Assembly: GCA_003150175.1 (NCBI GenBank)
Contig: QAKZ01000084.1
Span: forward strand, 1-27,986
Length of the DNA: 27,986 bases
Direction of reading: 5' to 3'
Source of the DNA: Coriobacteriia bacterium
GTDB lineage: Bacteria > Actinomycetota > Coriobacteriia > Coriobacteriales > Atopobiaceae
Shown: in pieces, positions 14,838 through 22,391 of the stretch
Layout of the letters: every line of letters begins with the position of its first letter
Position numbering within the stretch: position 1 is the stretch's first letter
Made by a program: the position numbers and the translations under genes
Notes under the pieces: model-generated
Seen by the model: only the letters and a program-made list of their open reading frames with translations
Told to the model about the DNA's origin: nothing
The model's database searches: none

Positions 14838-16217
14838 TTACTTGGAAGCCGCCTTCTCGGACGCCCAGCCGTCGACGAAGGCCGTCTTGACGTCGTCCCA
14901 GGAGCCGCCCGCGGCGTACGAGACGAGCGCGGACGAGAGGTTCTTCTTCCACTCCTCGGAAGGAATGTGCACGAAGTCCCAGGCCACGGCCTCGCAGCCC
15001 TTGTCGACGTACTCCTTGGCGATCTTCGCGAGGGGGTTGGCGACCTCCTTGGCGGACTTGAACGGCATGGTCAGGCCCATGTCCTCGGCGATGGCCTTGG
15101 TGGCCTCGTCGTCGGTGACGACCCAGTTGAGGAACTCGAGCGTGGCGGCCTGGTCGTCGGCGGAAGCCTGGGAGTTGACGCACCAGTAGTTCTCGCCGCC
15201 GGAGCACATGCCCTGCTTGTCCTCGCCCTTGACGCCGATGTAGAGCGGGATCATGCCGATCTTGTCGTCGCCGAGCGCCGCGATGTCCTTGTAGGCCCAG
15301 GTGCCGTTCTGGTAGAAGACGGCCTTGCCGTTGAGGAACTCGTTGACGGCGTCGTCGCCGGTCTTCGAGGCGACCTGAGATGGGTCGCAGGTGGAGTCGG
15401 TGAGGTAGAGGTCGAAGATCTGCTTGTACTGCGGCAGGTAGGTGCCCATGATGGCGTCGGTGAGGTAGAGGTCGAAGATCTGCTTGTACTGCGGCAGGTA
15501 GGTGCCCATGATGGCGTCGGTGTCGTCCTCGTTCTCGTCCTTGAACTCGTAGTGGATCGGCATGTTGGCAAGGTGGGTGGTGTAGCGCCAGTTGGAGCTG
15601 GAGTCCATGCCGGCGGAGGTGAAGGCGCCCTCGACGCCGAGCTCGGCCTTGCGGGCCTGGATGTCGTCGGCGACCTTCTTGAGCGAGTCGAAGTCCTTGA
15701 TGTCGTCGGCGGAGTAACCGGCCTTGGTCAGCAGGTCCTTGTTGTAGATGATGCCGTAGTCCTCCTCGACGTAGTCGATGGCGTAGACCTTGCCGTCGCC
15801 CTCGAGCTTGAGCGCGTCGTTAGCGAGCTCGCCGAGGACCTTCGAGCCGGTGAGATCGAGGCAGTAGTCCTTCCAGTTGGCAAGGCCGGTCGGGCCGTTG
15901 ACCTGGAAGAGGGTCGGGGCGGAGGACTTGGAGATCTCGGACTGGAGCTTCTGCTCGTAGGTGTCGGAGGCGGCGGTCACGACCTTGACCTCGACGCCGG
16001 TCTTCTCGGTGTACTTCTTTGCGAGGGCCTGTCACTCCTCGTCGACCTCGGGCTTGAAGTTGAGGTAGTAGACGGAGCCCTTGGCGGCGTCGCCCTTGGA
16101 GGAGTCATCGGACTTGGCGCCGGAGTCGGAGGAGCCACCGCAGCCCGCAAGGCCGAGGCCGGCCAGGGCGACCGCGCCCATCGAGAGGAACTGGCGCCTG
16201 TTCATGCTTGCCTTCAT
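14838..16217 (-). pseudogene. Carbohydrate ABC transporter substrate-binding lipoprotein, interrupted by TGA
   Basis: The gene would encode an extracellular sugar-binding lipoprotein of about 459 aa. It starts MKASMNRRQFLSMG and has a lipobox ending LAGC before a Gly/Ser-rich linker. GAGGG precedes the ATG at 16217. Codon 62 (16032-16034) is TGA in the context VDEE-stop-QALAKKYTEKTG, where Trp is expected in this kind of protein; a TGG to TGA change explains it. The downstream frame is fully open to 14838 and looks normal (NGPTGLANWKDY, IIYNKDLLTKAGY). The part beyond the first Met after the stop lacks the export signal, so it cannot rescue function. A 60-bp in-frame tandem duplication lies inside (15396-15515). 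First gene of the importer operon. The substrate is probably a maltodextrin-like sugar, by context. Confidence 0.88.
15396..15515. repeat. 60-bp exact tandem duplication inside the binding-protein gene
   Basis: 15396-15455 is repeated exactly at 15456-15515, adding 20 residues (DAIMGTYLPQYKQIFDLYLT twice). The word GTCGGTG flanks each copy, which suggests slippage or unequal exchange. Confidence 0.95.
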
Positions 16218-16235
16218 TTTCCCTCACCCTTTCGT

Positions 16236-16251
16236 CTCCCCCATGGGGGAG
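16236..16251. other. Perfect 16-bp palindrome in the leader of the binding-protein gene
   Basis: CTCCCCCATGGGGGAG lies 19-34 bases upstream of the start codon, in the untranslated leader. It may form a small hairpin. The role is unknown. Confidence 0.6.
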
Positions 16252-16317
16252 GTCAGTGAATCCTGGGGCGGGCTTCCCGTCCCTTCTGTTGATTCGAGAG
16301 TGCGTCACTGTCTAAGT

Positions 16318-16327
16318 TGTTCAGACA
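16318..16327 (-). promoter_or_regulatory. Candidate GntR operator upstream of the ABC importer operon
   Basis: On the minus strand this reads TGTCTGAACA, one base from the TGTTTGAACA site at 17422-17431. It is about 100 bases upstream of the binding-protein start, next to a weak TTTACC (-35-like) word. A weaker copy, AGTCTGAACA, lies at 16392-16401. Confidence 0.5.
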
Positions 16328-16346
16328 TGTTCTGGGTAAAGGGACG

Positions 16347-16390
16347 AAAACGAGCCGCGAGCGGTAGTTTTGCGTACCGTTCGCGGCTCG
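16347..16390 (-). terminator. Intrinsic terminator after the GntR regulator gene
   Basis: A 16-bp stem (16351-16366 with 16375-16390, one wobble) has an 8-base loop and is followed on the minus strand by TTTTCGTC. It separates the regulator transcript from the ABC operon. The rest of the 314-base gap holds the leader, the operator-like words and no gene. Confidence 0.82.
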
Positions 16391-16531
16391 GAGTCTGAAC
16401 AAGAGGTATGGAAAGGGAGGATTTTGGCCGGTTTGGGGCGGGCTGACAGGCCCGAACGGGAGCGAGGGGCTCGGCGGAGTCGGCCGCCGGTCAGTGCCTC
16501 AGCGACGGCGGCTCGGCGCGCGGCGGCCCGG

Positions 16532-17251
16532 CTAGCGCCTCGAGGTCATCTGATAGCAGAAGATTTCGGGGTGGATCCTCGTGCAGGTGTACTCGAACAT
16601 GATGCCGTTGGAGTCGAAGGACTGGCCCTCCATCACGGCGACGCAGTTGTAAGGGCCCAGGTCAAGGTAGGCGCAGTCCTCCTCGCCCGCGAGCTGCACG
16701 GTCACGGTTCGGCGGCTCGTGACGATCTTCATCCCCACGTCCTGCTCGAGGTGGCGGTAGATGGAGTCCCTCGCGACGTCCTCGTCGATGCCGGGGGCGA
16801 CGGACTCGAGGAAGTAGCCGTGGTCGATCTGGCGCGCCTTGCCGTCGAGGCTGCGCACGCGCACGACGCGGGTGAGGGCATCGCCCACGTTGAAGCCCGA
16901 GCGGTTGGCGAGGGCGTCCCCGCACAGGATGTGCTCTATGACCTTGACCTCGGTCGATGCCGTCATGCCGTTGCGCGCGGAGTACTCGCCGAACGACTCG
17001 ATCCCCTCGAGGACGCCGATGGCGTTGTGGGTCTTCTCTCGCCAGATCACGCGAACACCCTTGCCGCGGATCGGCTGGACGTACAGGTTGTCGGCGAGCA
17101 TGGAAAGCGCGCGGCGCAGCGTGTTGCGGGAGCACGAGAACTGCTCGGTGAGCTCGCTTTCGGGCGGAAGGAGCGACTGGTAGGCGTAGTCGCCCACCTC
17201 GATCCTACGAAGAAGTTCCTGGTAGATTCCCTCGTACCTGGCCTTGGGCAT
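16532..17251 (-). CDS. GntR family (HutC/UTRA) transcriptional regulator, TreR-like
   Basis: A 239-aa cytoplasmic DNA-binding protein. Residues about 5-70 form a GntR winged helix-turn-helix (LLPPESELTEQFSCSRNTLRRALSML, then the RGKGVRV wing). Residues about 90-235 match a UTRA effector-binding domain (ALTRVVRVRSLDGKARQIDHGYFLE, TVTVQLA). Relatives that sit beside alpha-glucoside or trehalose PTS genes are usually sugar-phosphate-responsive repressors, and that role is inferred here. The GCGAGG site supports the ATG at 17251. It is divergent from the PTS gene, with palindromes between them, one of them just downstream of its own -10 box, which suggests autoregulation. It is intact. Confidence 0.9.
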   Translation of the reverse strand: MPKARYEGIYQELLRRIEVGDYAYQSLLPPESELTEQFSCSRNTLRRALSMLADNLYVQPIRGKGVRVIWREKTHNAIGVLEGIESFGEYSARNGMTASTEVKVIEHILCGDALANRSGFNVGDALTRVVRVRSLDGKARQIDHGYFLESVAPGIDEDVARDSIYRHLEQDVGMKIVTSRRTVTVQLAGEEDCAYLDLGPYNCVAVMEGQSFDSNGIMFEYTCTRIHPEIFCYQMTSRR

Positions 17252-17287
17252 GGCGACCTCGCTTTCCGGTTGCTCGTGGATGCTCGC

Positions 17288-17305
17288 GGGCGTTCATGAA
17301 CGCCC
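17288..17305. promoter_or_regulatory. Perfect 18-bp palindrome in front of the GntR gene
   Basis: GGGCGTTCATGAACGCCC is a perfect palindrome. Its centre (GTTCATGAAC) resembles the candidate operators, and it lies in the leader of the regulator gene. It could be an accessory binding site or an mRNA hairpin. Confidence 0.5.
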
Positions 17306-17312
17306 AGAATGA

Positions 17313-17367
17313 TGTCTGAACCTGTGTTCGCGCGTGATTATATCCCCCGCCGGGGCATGCCCGTCAA
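17313..17367 (-). promoter_or_regulatory. Promoter of the GntR gene with an overlapping candidate operator
   Basis: On the minus strand, TTGACG (17362-17367) and TATAAT (17337-17342) are 19 bases apart. TGTCTGAACC on the plus strand (17313-17322) lies where transcription would begin, a position suited to repression. Confidence 0.6.
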
Positions 17368-17418
17368 CACGGCGCGCCGTTAACGGGCATATGGCGGCGG
17401 TTCGTCGATAAACGCGCA

Positions 17419-17434
17419 CGATGTTTGAACATCG
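17419..17434. promoter_or_regulatory. Candidate operator in front of the PTS gene
   Basis: CGATGTTTGAACATCG has perfect 7-base arms around TG and is the best-formed site of the set. It lies 72 bases before the PTS start codon. Confidence 0.6.
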
Positions 17435-17505
17435 CCTCAACGAACAGGTTGAGCTTTCTGGCGGGGAACGGCGGCGACGCCGCCATCATCAGGGGGGAAT
17501 TCCAA

Positions 17506-19059
17506 ATGATGCAGAAGATCCAGAGGTTCGGCGGCGCGATGTTCACGCCCGTGATGCTCTTTGCGTTCGCGGGCGTCATCATCGGCCTGGGGACCCTGTT
17601 CACGACCCAGGCGGTCATGGGGCCGCTCGCCTCGCCGGATTGCGCCTGGTACAAGTGCTGGAGCGTCCTTCTTCAGGGCGGCTGGACCGTGTTCAACCAG
17701 CTTCCGCTGCTCTTCGCGGTCTCGCTGCCCATCGGCCTTGCCCGCAAGCAGCAGGCGCGCTGCTGCATGGAGGCGCTCGTCAGCTTCCTCACGTTCTGCT
17801 ACTTCGTGGGACAGATCCTCCAGCTGTGGGGCCTCGAGCTCGGCGTGGACTACTCCGCCGAGGTCGGCAACGCGTCGGGGCTCGCCATGATCGCGGGCAT
17901 AAAGACGCTCGACATGGGCATGGTCGGGGCGCTCGCGATCTCGGGCGCGGTCATCGCCATCCACAACAAGTTCTTCGACGTCGAGCTGCCCGAGTGGCTG
18001 GGGGTCTTCTCCGGCTCCACGTTCATCTACGCGATCTGCTTCTTTGTCATGGTCCCGCTCGCCGTCGTCGCCTCCCTCGTATAGCCGATGGTGCAGGACG
18101 GTATCTCTTGCCTGCAGCAGGTCATCACGGACCTCGGCGTCGCCGGGACGGGGATCTTTGTCTTCCTCGAGCGCGTGCTCGTGCCCTTCGGCCTGCACCA
18201 CATCCTCTACGCGCCGTTCTATTACGACAACGTGCTGGTCGGCGGTGGTATCTACGCCGCCTGGGCCAACGCCCTGCCCACCCTCGCCGCGAGCACCGAG
18301 CCCCTGAAGGACCTCGCCCCGTGGGCCGCGCTCACCGCCACGGGCTGGTCGAAGATCTACGGCGTCCCCGGCATCGCGGCGGCGTTCTACGCGACCGCGC
18401 GCCCCGAGCGCCGCAAGCAGCTCCTCGCGCTCCTCATCCCCGTCACGCTCACGGCGGTGCTCTGCGGCGTGACCGAGCCCATCGAGTTCACGTTCCTCTT
18501 TGTGGCGCCGGTGCTCTTTGTGGTGCACGCGCTGCTCTCCGCTTTGCTCTCCATGTGCATGAACCTCGTGGGCGCCGTCGGCGTCTTTAGCGGCGGCCTC
18601 ATCGAGATGGCCTCCTTCAATTTCATCCCGCTGTGGGCGAACCACGCCATGACCTATCTCGCGACGCTCGGCGTCGGGCTGTGCTTCACCTTCGTGTACT
18701 TCTTTGTGATGCGGGCGCTCATCCTGAGGCTCGACCTCAAGACCCCGGGGTGCGAGGACGAGCGCAACATCCACTTCAACTCAAAGAACGAGTACCTCGA
18801 GGCGCAGGGCAAGGAGCGGCTCGCGCGCAAGATCGTCGAGCTCGTGGGCGGCGCGGCCAACGTCACCGACTGCACGAGCTGCGTCACGCGCCTGCGCGTG
18901 GAGGTCGCCGACCCCGCGCTCGTGCGCCCCGCCGAGGAATTCGAGGAGGCCGGCGCGCACGGCGTCATGCGGGCCGGCAAGGTCATCCAGGTCGTCGTCG
19001 GCACGGGCGTCGTCGGCGTGAAGGAATGCTTCGACAGACTCGTCGGCACAGGAGAGTAG
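17506..19059 (+). pseudogene. PTS transporter EIICB, alpha-glucoside/maltose type, interrupted by TAG
   Basis: The gene would encode a 517-aa membrane permease that imports and phosphorylates a sugar. It matches the glucose-family EIICB group that includes alpha-glucoside-specific AglA and MalX-type proteins: MQKIQRFGGAMFTPVMLFAFAG at the start, FLERVLVPFGLHH, GVTEPIEFTFLF, and a C-terminal EIIB domain with the phosphorylated Cys in SCVTRLRV (codon 459). The ribosome site GGGGGGAA precedes the ATG at 17506. Codon 193 (18082-18084) is TAG, within VVASLV-stop-PMVQDGISCLQ. Relatives have Trp-Pro here, so TGG to TAG explains it. The frame is otherwise open and typical. No EIIA domain is fused; a separate EIIA-Glc would be needed. 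It shares a transcript with the HAD gene four bases downstream. Confidence 0.88.
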
Positions 19060-19063
19060 GGCG

Positions 19064-19879
19064 ATGGGCAACGGCACGGCAACGGTATTCTTCGACATCG
19101 ACGGAACCCTGGGATGGGTCGACCCGGCGCGCGAGGACGAGCGGCCCCGGTGGGAGCAGGGGCTCTCGCCCGCGCCGAACGACCACGTAGTCGGCGCCGT
19201 TTGCGCGCTCGGGCACAAAGGCAACCGCAGCTTCGTGTGCACGGGCAGGCCGCCCGGGGGCATCCACCCCATGATCTCGTGCATGCCGTTCAGCGGGTTC
19301 GTGACCCTAGCGGGCGCCTACGTGACGATGGGGTCCCGCGTGTTGCGCAACGAGCCCATCCCCGCTGAGCTGCTGGACGCCGTCGACCGCGTGCTCAGGA
19401 AGCAGGGGCGCGGCGCACGGCTCGAGGGGCTCCAGAAGGTGATCGAGGTGCGCGACGGCACCGACGGGCGCGCCGCGCGGTCGGCCGCGAGCATGGCCGA
19501 GGCGCTGCGCCAGCAGCCGAGCGGCCGCGCGTACAAGGTGATCCTGCCGACCGCGGCGGCAGACGCCGTCATGGCGGACCCGGGGCTCGCGCGGGAGCTC
19601 AGTGCCAGCGCCCTCGAGCTGGGAAACAGCGAGCTCGGCCTCGCCTCGAACACAAAGAAGGCCGGGATCCGCGCGGTCCTCTCTGCCCTGGGCCCGGACG
19701 CCGGGACCACCTACGGCTTCGGCGATGCGGAAAACGACCTGCCGCTGTTCGCGGAGGTCGACGTCCGCGTGGCAATGGGCAACGCCGTCGACGCGCTCAA
19801 GGCGCGGGCCGACTACGTGACGGGCAGCGTCCACGAGGACGGCGTCGTCTCCGGGCTGGCGCACTTCGGCCTCATCTGA
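19064..19879 (+). CDS. HAD family (Cof-type) phosphatase linked to the PTS gene
   Basis: A 271-aa cytoplasmic hydrolase. Motif I is FFDIDGTL, with nucleophile Asp11 and acid/base Asp13. A CTGRPP segment supplies motif II, NTKKAG is a candidate for the motif III Lys, and GFGDAENDLPLF is motif IV. The closing VAMGNAVDALKARADYVT is typical of Cof-type members, and the cap lies between motifs II and III. The start at 19064 is 4 bases after the PTS stop, with AGGAG/AGGGC upstream, so it is cotranscribed. In this context it may dephosphorylate the imported sugar phosphate, since no phospho-glycosidase gene is present. That role is inference; other sugar phosphates or FMN are alternatives. It is intact. 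Confidence 0.85.
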   Translation: MGNGTATVFFDIDGTLGWVDPAREDERPRWEQGLSPAPNDHVVGAVCALGHKGNRSFVCTGRPPGGIHPMISCMPFSGFVTLAGAYVTMGSRVLRNEPIPAELLDAVDRVLRKQGRGARLEGLQKVIEVRDGTDGRAARSAASMAEALRQQPSGRAYKVILPTAAADAVMADPGLARELSASALELGNSELGLASNTKKAGIRAVLSALGPDAGTTYGFGDAENDLPLFAEVDVRVAMGNAVDALKARADYVTGSVHEDGVVSGLAHFGLI

Positions 19880-19902
19880 GGCGCGGCGTCGGGCGGCGCG
19901 GC

Positions 19903-20017
19903 GAAAAAGGGCGCTGTGGCACGGTGCGTTGCAAAAAGAGGGGCTGTGGCACACGATTCCATGCCACAGCGGCGATTCTCGCCACGCGCCGTGCCACAGC
20001 GGCGATTCTCGCCACGC
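19903..20017. repeat. Second GTGGCA/TGCCAC palindromic array, 30-bp period
   Basis: Plus-oriented units start at 19916 and 19946. Mirror units start at 19962 and 19992, where 26 bases (19962-19987) recur exactly at 19992-20017. The inner pair forms a 9-bp hairpin with a 10-base loop, the same loop length as at 3680-3727. The word GGCGATTCTCGCCAC links it to the 3615-3764 array. It lies between the HAD gene and galE; the rest of that gap holds the galE promoter. Confidence 0.9.
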
Positions 20018-20103
20018 TCGGGGCCAGCTCTGCACACCGGCGCGTGCACGGCGCGGGCTTCTTTCCACCCGCCGCGCGGCACACGACCGCCACGGCCCGG
20101 ACG

Positions 20104-20109
20104 TATACT
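20104..20109 (+). promoter_or_regulatory. Candidate -10 box of galE
   Basis: TATACT lies 41 bases upstream of the galE ATG. No clear -35 box is seen. Confidence 0.5.
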
Positions 20110-20150
20110 ACAGGGTGGCTCATTCACGCCAACAACCCGAAGGGATACGC

Positions 20151-21221
20151 ATGAGCGAGAAGAAAGACCCCAAGGACACCTGCGTCCTCGTCACCGGCGG
20201 CGCCGGCTTCATCGGCTCCCACACCGTCGTCGAGCTCCTCCAGAACGGCTACCAGGTCGTCATTGTCGACGACCTTTCCAACGCGTCCGAGAAGGTCCTC
20301 GACCGCATCGACACCATCGTGGGCGAGGACGCCGCCGAGCGCCTCACCTTCTACCGTGCCGACGTCAACGACCGCGTCGCCCTCGAGTGCATCTTTGACT
20401 CGAACCCCATCGACCGCGTGATCCACTTCGCCGGCTTCAAGGCCGTCGGCGAGTCCGTGGTCAAGCCGATCGAGTACTACACCAACAACCTCGGCAACAC
20501 GCTCACCCTCGTGGACGTCATGCGCGAGCACGGCTGCAAGTCCATCATCTTCAGCAGCTCCGCCACCGTCTACGGCGACCCGGACTCGCTGCCCCTAACC
20601 GAGGCCAGCCCCAAGAAGAACGCCACCAACCCCTACGGCTGGACCAAGTGGATGATCGAGCAGATCCTCACCGACCTCCACACCGCCGACCCCGAGTGGA
20701 ACGTCGTCCTTCTTCGTTACTTCAACCCCATCGGCGCCCACCCCTCAGGCCTCATGGGCGAGGACCCCAAGGGCATCCCCAACAACCTGCTGCCCTACGT
20801 CGCGCAGACCGCCATCGGCAAGCGCTCCGAGGTCCACGTCTTCGGCGACGACTACCCCACCCCCGACGGCACCGGTGTGCGCGACTACATCCACGTCTGC
20901 GACCTCGCGACCGGCCACGCCGCCGCGCTCGCGTGGATGAACGGCCGCGAGGGCGTCGAGATCTTCAACCTCGGCACCGGCCGCGGCACCTCGGTCCTCG
21001 AGATCATCAAGGCCTTCGGCCGCGCCTGCGGCCACGACGTGCCCTACGTCATCGACCCGCGCCGCGCCGGCGACGTCGCCGAGAACTACGCCGACTGCAC
21101 CAAGGCCAAGGAGCAGATGGGCTGGGAGGCCAAGTACGGCATCGACGAGATGTGCCGCGACTCCTGGAACTGGCAGTCCAAGAACCCCAACGGCTACGCC
21201 GACGCCGACGACGCCGAGTAG
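20151..21221 (+). CDS. galE: UDP-glucose 4-epimerase
   Basis: A 356-aa NAD-dependent short-chain dehydrogenase-type epimerase that interconverts UDP-glucose and UDP-galactose, for galactose use and for glycan precursors. The Rossmann motif is GGAGFIG (16-22) and the catalytic residues are Ser136/137 in FSSSATVYG, Tyr162 and Lys166 (YGWTK). NLGTGRGTSVLEII and the PRRAGDVAENYAD region are typical of GalE. The ATG at 20151 has AAGGGA upstream; a longer frame reaching to 19929 translates repeat DNA and is rejected. It is the first gene of a tight three-gene run (galE, polyprenyl synthetase, peptidoglycan-binding protein). It is intact and of normal length. Confidence 0.95.
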   Translation: MSEKKDPKDTCVLVTGGAGFIGSHTVVELLQNGYQVVIVDDLSNASEKVLDRIDTIVGEDAAERLTFYRADVNDRVALECIFDSNPIDRVIHFAGFKAVGESVVKPIEYYTNNLGNTLTLVDVMREHGCKSIIFSSSATVYGDPDSLPLTEASPKKNATNPYGWTKWMIEQILTDLHTADPEWNVVLLRYFNPIGAHPSGLMGEDPKGIPNNLLPYVAQTAIGKRSEVHVFGDDYPTPDGTGVRDYIHVCDLATGHAAALAWMNGREGVEIFNLGTGRGTSVLEIIKAFGRACGHDVPYVIDPRRAGDVAENYADCTKAKEQMGWEAKYGIDEMCRDSWNWQSKNPNGYADADDAE

Positions 21222-21233
21222 GTGCCCGACCCG

Positions 21234-22340
21234 ATGACCGCCCAGACGAACATCGCCGCGAGCACGGCCGCCGAGGCCGCAGCCTTCCCCCTCGAGGAGA
21301 AGCCCGGCGCGCTCTTTGCCGCCTATCTGCAGCGCACGCGCCCGCAGATCGACGACTACCTCGCGCGCACGGCCGCGGCCTGCGCACCCGGCACGCCCGA
21401 GGCGACCGCCGCCGACCTCGACCGCTTCCTCTACGCACCTCTTGCCCGCTTTACCACCTCGGGCGGCAAGCGGACCCGGCCGACGCTTTGCCTGCTCGGC
21501 TGCGAGGCCGTGGGCGGCGAGGCGGCGCGCGCCATGAGCGCGGCGGCGGCCATCGAGGTCTTCCAGTCGGCGGCCCTTATTCACGACGACATCGCCGACG
21601 AGTCCGAGCTGCGCCGCGGCGAGCCGTGCACCTACGTGACGGAGGGCACGGGCGTCGCCATCAACATCGGCGACCTCGGCCTCACCGATGTGCTCGGCTA
21701 TGTGCTGCGCGACCAGGGCCTCCCCGCCGACGTGCGCCTCGCCGTCATGGAGAAGCTCCTCCAGATGGAGGAGCGCACCATCGAGGGCCAGGCGCTCGAC
21801 CTCGGCTGGGTCCGCGACGGCCGCTGGGATATCTTGCCGGAGGACTACCTCTACATGGCGTCCCACAAGACCGCCTACTACTCGGCGGCAATCCCGCTGG
21901 TGGCGGGCGCAATCGTGGGCGGCGGCACGCCCGAGCAGCTCGCCGCGCTCGACGGCTTCGGCATGGCGGCCGGCCTCGCCTTCCAGCTGCAGGACGACCT
22001 CCTGAACCTCGTCGGCGATGCCGACGCCCAGGGCAAGGACTTCCGCAGCGACATCACCGAGGGCAAGCGCACGCTGCTTGTGGTCTGGGCGCTCTCGCAC
22101 CTCAGCCCTGCAAAGAAGGACGAGCTCATCGGTATCCTCGAGTCAAAGACCGCAGACCCCGCCTGCCTCGCGCGCGCCGTCGAGCTCATCGAGGATGCGG
22201 GCGCCGTCGACCACGTGCGCGCCTATGCTCGCGAGCTCGTGGCCAAGGCCAAGGGGCACCTTTGCGGCATCGAGATTTCCCCGGAGGCTCGCGGGGTGCT
22301 CGCATCTATGGCAGACTTTTTCGTGGAGCGCGCGGGCTAG
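21234..22340 (+). CDS. Polyprenyl diphosphate synthase (trans-isoprenyl type)
   Basis: A 368-aa cytoplasmic enzyme that condenses isopentenyl diphosphate with allylic diphosphates to make a prenyl chain for quinones or carriers. The substrate-binding GGKRTRP is at 77-83. The first Asp-rich motif is DDIAD (118-122) and the second is DDLLN (254-258), where Asn replaces the last Asp. Small residues (Ala, Ala) sit four and five places before the first motif, where bulky ones would limit chain length, so a C20 or longer product is likely. A GTG at 21222 directly after the galE stop is an alternative start, but the AGGTG site is better spaced for the ATG at 21234. The N-terminal ~20 residues are low-complexity (Ala-rich). 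Confidence 0.9.
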   Translation: MTAQTNIAASTAAEAAAFPLEEKPGALFAAYLQRTRPQIDDYLARTAAACAPGTPEATAADLDRFLYAPLARFTTSGGKRTRPTLCLLGCEAVGGEAARAMSAAAAIEVFQSAALIHDDIADESELRRGEPCTYVTEGTGVAINIGDLGLTDVLGYVLRDQGLPADVRLAVMEKLLQMEERTIEGQALDLGWVRDGRWDILPEDYLYMASHKTAYYSAAIPLVAGAIVGGGTPEQLAALDGFGMAAGLAFQLQDDLLNLVGDADAQGKDFRSDITEGKRTLLVVWALSHLSPAKKDELIGILESKTADPACLARAVELIEDAGAVDHVRAYARELVAKAKGHLCGIEISPEARGVLASMADFFVERAG

Positions 22341-22391
22341 CGCTCGAACTCGCCGCCGAGCGAAGGCGGCAACGCACTAGGAGAGACTTTT

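Noticed and set aside
16032..18084. Reassigned stop codons (TGA or TAG read as Trp) in the sugar genes
   Set aside because: Both TGA and TAG would need the same meaning, yet intact genes in the window end in TAG, TGA and TAA at family-normal lengths. Two nonsense mutations are simpler.
17437..18774. 445-aa minus-strand open frame
   Set aside because: It is antisense to the PTS gene, and the plus strand codes for a clear EIICB apart from one stop.
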